Below are positions 62,014 to 64,000 of a DNA stretch of 64,000 nt, in pieces. Within the stretch, counting starts at the first letter, position 1; each line of letters begins with the position of its first letter. The position numbers and the translations under genes were made by a program. The notes under the pieces were generated by a model. That model was not told where the DNA came from, searched no databases, and saw nothing but the letters and a program-made list of their open reading frames with translations. Origin of the DNA: Clostridia bacterium (GTDB lineage: Bacteria; Bacillota; Clostridia; Lachnospirales; Lachnospiraceae); assembly GCA_910575725.1 (NCBI GenBank), contig CAJTFE010000016.1, forward strand, positions 30,457-94,456, read 5' to 3'.

Positions 62014-62823
62014 TTATTTATTTACTGGTACTGCACCCGCAGATGAGATAATCTCACCTGCTTCAGATGAAGTAATATAATCAAAGAATTTCTGTGCAGT
62101 TGCCGAAAGCTCTGCGCCGCTCTTTGTCACTAACACAAACGGACGCTGCACCACATAGCTACCATCTTTTACCGTTTCCTCCGCAGGTACAATACCGCCG
62201 ACAGAAAGGGTTTTTACCGTATCCTTTACAGATGCAAGGGAAGCATATCCGATTGCCGCCGGATTGCCTGCCACCGTTGTAATCACATCCCCGGTAGATG
62301 TAAGCTCCTGACGGTATTTGCAGGCATCCTCCGTGTCCGTAATGGATTCAAAGCCATCTCTTGTACCGCTCCCGGCTTCACGTCCAATCAGGACAATTTC
62401 CAGATCATTGCCGCCTATATCCTGCCAGTTTGTTATTTCCCCTCTATAAATCCTGCTAATCGTTTCAAGGTCAAGGTCATTTACCGGATTATCCGGATTT
62501 ACAATGACAGCAATCCCGTCAAGCGCAAGCACCGTTTCAGTCAATCCCTGCGCTTTTTCTTCTTCCTTTAAGTTACGGCTGGAAAGACCAATATCGCAGC
62601 GTCCTTCTGCCACAGCCGTAATTCCGGAGCCGGAACCGGTAGGGTTATATGTAAAGGTTACACCGGAATTGTTTTCCTCAAAAGCTTCGCCCAAAGCACC
62701 GATTACTTTTTCCATAGAGGTTGAGCCATCCGTAGATACTGTTTTGCTGTCCGCCTTCCCGCATCCGGTCATAGCTACGAGTGCAAGTGATAAAGTGGCA
62801 ACAAAAGTAACAATTTTTTTCAT
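62014..62823 (-). CDS. pstS: Phosphate-binding lipoprotein PstS
   Basis: This 269-residue solute-binding lipoprotein has lipobox MTGC (Cys 21) after MKKIVTFVATLSLALVAM. Phosphate contacts are in STDGSTSMEKVIG and TGSGSGITAVAEGRCDIGLS, with GREAGSGTRDGFESI later. First gene of the operon, preceded by AAAAAGGAGAAAA and a Pho-box-like region. Confidence 0.96.
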   Translation of the reverse strand: MKKIVTFVATLSLALVAMTGCGKADSKTVSTDGSTSMEKVIGALGEAFEENNSGVTFTYNPTGSGSGITAVAEGRCDIGLSSRNLKEEEKAQGLTETVLALDGIAVIVNPDNPVNDLDLETISRIYRGEITNWQDIGGNDLEIVLIGREAGSGTRDGFESITDTEDACKYRQELTSTGDVITTVAGNPAAIGYASLASVKDTVKTLSVGGIVPAEETVKDGSYVVQRPFVLVTKSGAELSATAQKFFDYITSSEAGEIISSAGAVPVNK

Positions 62824-62870
62824 AATAATTTTCTCCTTTTTTCTTTGTGATATTTTCTTCTACGCTTTTT

Positions 62871-62925
62871 ATCATAAATACTGCTTGTAAAATCAAAAAC
62901 ATAACTTATGTCAAATTTTTGTAAA
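62871..62925 (-). promoter_or_regulatory. Pho-box-like promoter of pstS
   Basis: On the minus strand TTTACA (62925-62920) and TTGACA (62914-62909) are five bases apart, followed by TTATGT after a similar gap, a direct-repeat pattern like PhoP boxes. A -10 TATGAT lies at 62876-62871. No matching -35 is present, as expected of an activated promoter. Confidence 0.6.
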
Positions 62926-62956
62926 ATGAACAGACTTGCCATAAAAACTGCATCAT

Positions 62957-63092
62957 GGAAATGTGCATAACTGACTATTCCGTCATGGATAACTCTATTC
63001 ACAGGACATGGAAAAGCAAAGTGCAGCTTTCCCACATCCTGCAAACAGAGTTACCCACAACTCCATAAGATAGCCAGTTATACGACATTTCC
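62957..63092. repeat. 136-bp interrupted inverted repeat with GTGCATAACTG arms
   Basis: The plus strand begins GGAAATGTGCATAACTGACT and the minus strand from 63092 begins GGAAATGTCGTATAACTGGC. Inner pairs include AACTCT/AGAGTT, CAGGA/TCCTG and GTGCAGCTTTCC with a related block. Parts recur at 51687-51727. It resembles transfer-origin or element-end structures of small mobilisable elements. The remainder of 62926-63150 shows no gene. Confidence 0.55.
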
Positions 63093-63150
63093 ACAATGCC
63101 GATTACGGCGAAATCCCACTCATTCATTCCATTTTTTCATAAAACACAAA

Positions 63151-63177
63151 TAAGAAAAGCTCTGCATCTCACAGAGC
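63151..63177 (-). terminator. Intrinsic terminator for the 63235 gene
   Basis: On the minus strand GCTCTG, TGAGATG, CAGAGC is followed by TTTTCTTA. It ends the upstream hypothetical gene. Confidence 0.65.
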
Positions 63178-63234
63178 CTTTCTAACCTTTGATTATTCGC
63201 CAACTACCGTTCCATTTTCCTCACAAAAACAACA

Positions 63235-63603
63235 TTATAGATATATCTCTGCCGCTTTTGCAAAAGTAGCTTTCCTCATGATAAGTTCCGACTGTTTTTC
63301 TTCCGGCAAACCCTCAAACACACCTTTATAGCCCTTCTCCAGCAACGGTGTGCCTTTTGCCAGTAAATACAGTTTTGTATTCAGCCATTCTTCCCACAAA
63401 TCTTCAAATAGTTCCACACTGTCTGTAAAAGTTATGGCATCTTCAAAACCATGTGGCAGATTATAATATTTTAGCATTACAAAGCCATACCTGCCTACAT
63501 CAAGCACTACGATATTCTCCATCTCATACAGCTCTGCAAACGCATCTGCCACCTTTTGACACTTTGTCCGTTCTTCCTCTGTGATATAAATTTTCTTTTC
63601 CAT
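63235..63603 (-). CDS. Hypothetical protein of conjugative-element type
   Basis: 122 residues, acidic and soluble: MEKKIYITEEERTKCQKVAD, ENIVVLDVGRYGFVMLKYYN, LFEDLWEEWLNTKLYLLAKG and LPEEKQSELIMRKATFAKAA. Such short proteins are common as cargo of Tn1549-like elements. Function unknown. Ribosome site ACGAGG. Own terminator follows. Confidence 0.75.
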   Translation of the reverse strand: MEKKIYITEEERTKCQKVADAFAELYEMENIVVLDVGRYGFVMLKYYNLPHGFEDAITFTDSVELFEDLWEEWLNTKLYLLAKGTPLLEKGYKGVFEGLPEEKQSELIMRKATFAKAAEIYL

Positions 63604-63708
63604 ATAGCCTTACCTCGTTTCTTATAAAATTTTACCATATTCATTTTATAAGAACCACCTGCACACCAGCTTTTCTTCCACTTGTTTTTTTTGGCAAAAC
63701 CCACTTTA

Positions 63709-63810
63709 CTAACAATTCACTTCCCCGAACATATTTGACAGGTTTCCGTTAATCGCCCCGATTAAAAGCTCCTTTAGCCATTCGTTAATGGCTTCAAATA
63801 TGCTCTCCAT
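63709..63810 (-). pseudogene. 5' fragment of a TrbL/VirB6-like conjugation gene
   Basis: The ATG at 63810 reads MESIFEAINEWLKELLIGAI, the start of the TrbL-like membrane protein of Tn1549-type elements, then stops after 33 residues at TAG. The body of the gene is missing. Confidence 0.6.
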
Positions 63811-63828
63811 AAGCGGCTACCTCCCGGA

Positions 63829-63918
63829 TTATCCGAACAGCCCGGAAAGCAGCGGGATTAAGGTCGTGCCGATCAGTGCAACGCCGCCGCCTGCCATAAG
63901 CTGTGTTATCCCCAATTA
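63829..63918 (-). pseudogene. 3' fragment of a Maff2 family small membrane protein gene
   Basis: The frame ends QLMAGGGVALIGTTLIPLLS then GLFG and a stop, the tail of Maff2 proteins found just before trbL-like genes in Tn1549-type elements. The 5' part is lost within or near the window edge. Bases 63919-64000 show nothing I can name. Confidence 0.6.
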
Positions 63919-64000
63919 GTAGGAACAATACAGCTTTCTGGCGGGCGGCGGCACGTCAAGAAATATATATGGAGTTTTTAAAGAATCCCCCGGAACAGGG

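Overview
The window looks like chromosome of a Gram-positive gut anaerobe, most likely a Lachnospiraceae-type Clostridium. The signs are strong AGGAGG ribosome sites, an ECF transporter, a DUF4317 gene beside greA, CidA/LrgA-LrgB, a BglG-type regulator and Tn1549-type fragments. No rRNA, tRNA or CRISPR array was recognised, so placement below family is inference.

Bases 1-41,100 are mostly housekeeping and metabolic backbone. From the left: the 5' part of argC, rarA, an ECF uptake operon (S component, double ATPase, T component) whose ATPase is split by a frameshift in an A8 tract, and argG. A ten-gene minus-strand operon follows (15,785 down to 7,499). It encodes a HAD phosphatase, a BglG-type regulator, an amidohydrolase, a PRD-like protein, the SFCGS/DUF4312/DUF4311/DUF4310 set, and the DgaE/DgaF pair that turns a 2-amino sugar acid phosphate into pyruvate and a triose phosphate. 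Next come degV, an acetyltransferase, ispF, nudC, a short-chain dehydrogenase, lrgAB, a solitary dam gene, and an AGCS symporter divergent from a LysR regulator. An AT-rich patch (25.5-30.9 kb) holds a HigA/ImmA-like gene with an unusual partner, and a D,D-carboxypeptidase divergent from blaI-blaR1-small secreted protein. The backbone resumes with a flavodoxin, greA, DUF4317, an EF-G/TetM-like GTPase fused to a YacP/Rae1-like NYN nuclease domain, an orphan flagellin-like gene, and alcohol and aldehyde dehydrogenases.

Bases 41,100-64,000 are a mosaic accessory region with many gene fragments. It has two RhuM-family genes, a large serine recombinase and a recombinase remnant, a truncated SymE-like gene, a truncated MobV relaxase, a broken HD/Hsp90-like ATPase gene, and Tn1549-type Maff2 and TrbL scraps at the right end. 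Cargo includes a four-gene lipoprotein/ABC-2 operon, a FtsX-type permease with an HTH-ABC fusion ATPase, and a complete pstSCAB-phoU-phoPR phosphate operon with a plausible Pho box.

Three repeat classes cut across the map: hairpins starting with GGCTGTC-like sequence, two larger palindromes sharing a TTCACGTACAC core, and a leader motif (GGATATTACGGAACTGGAA) immediately upstream of four unrelated genes.
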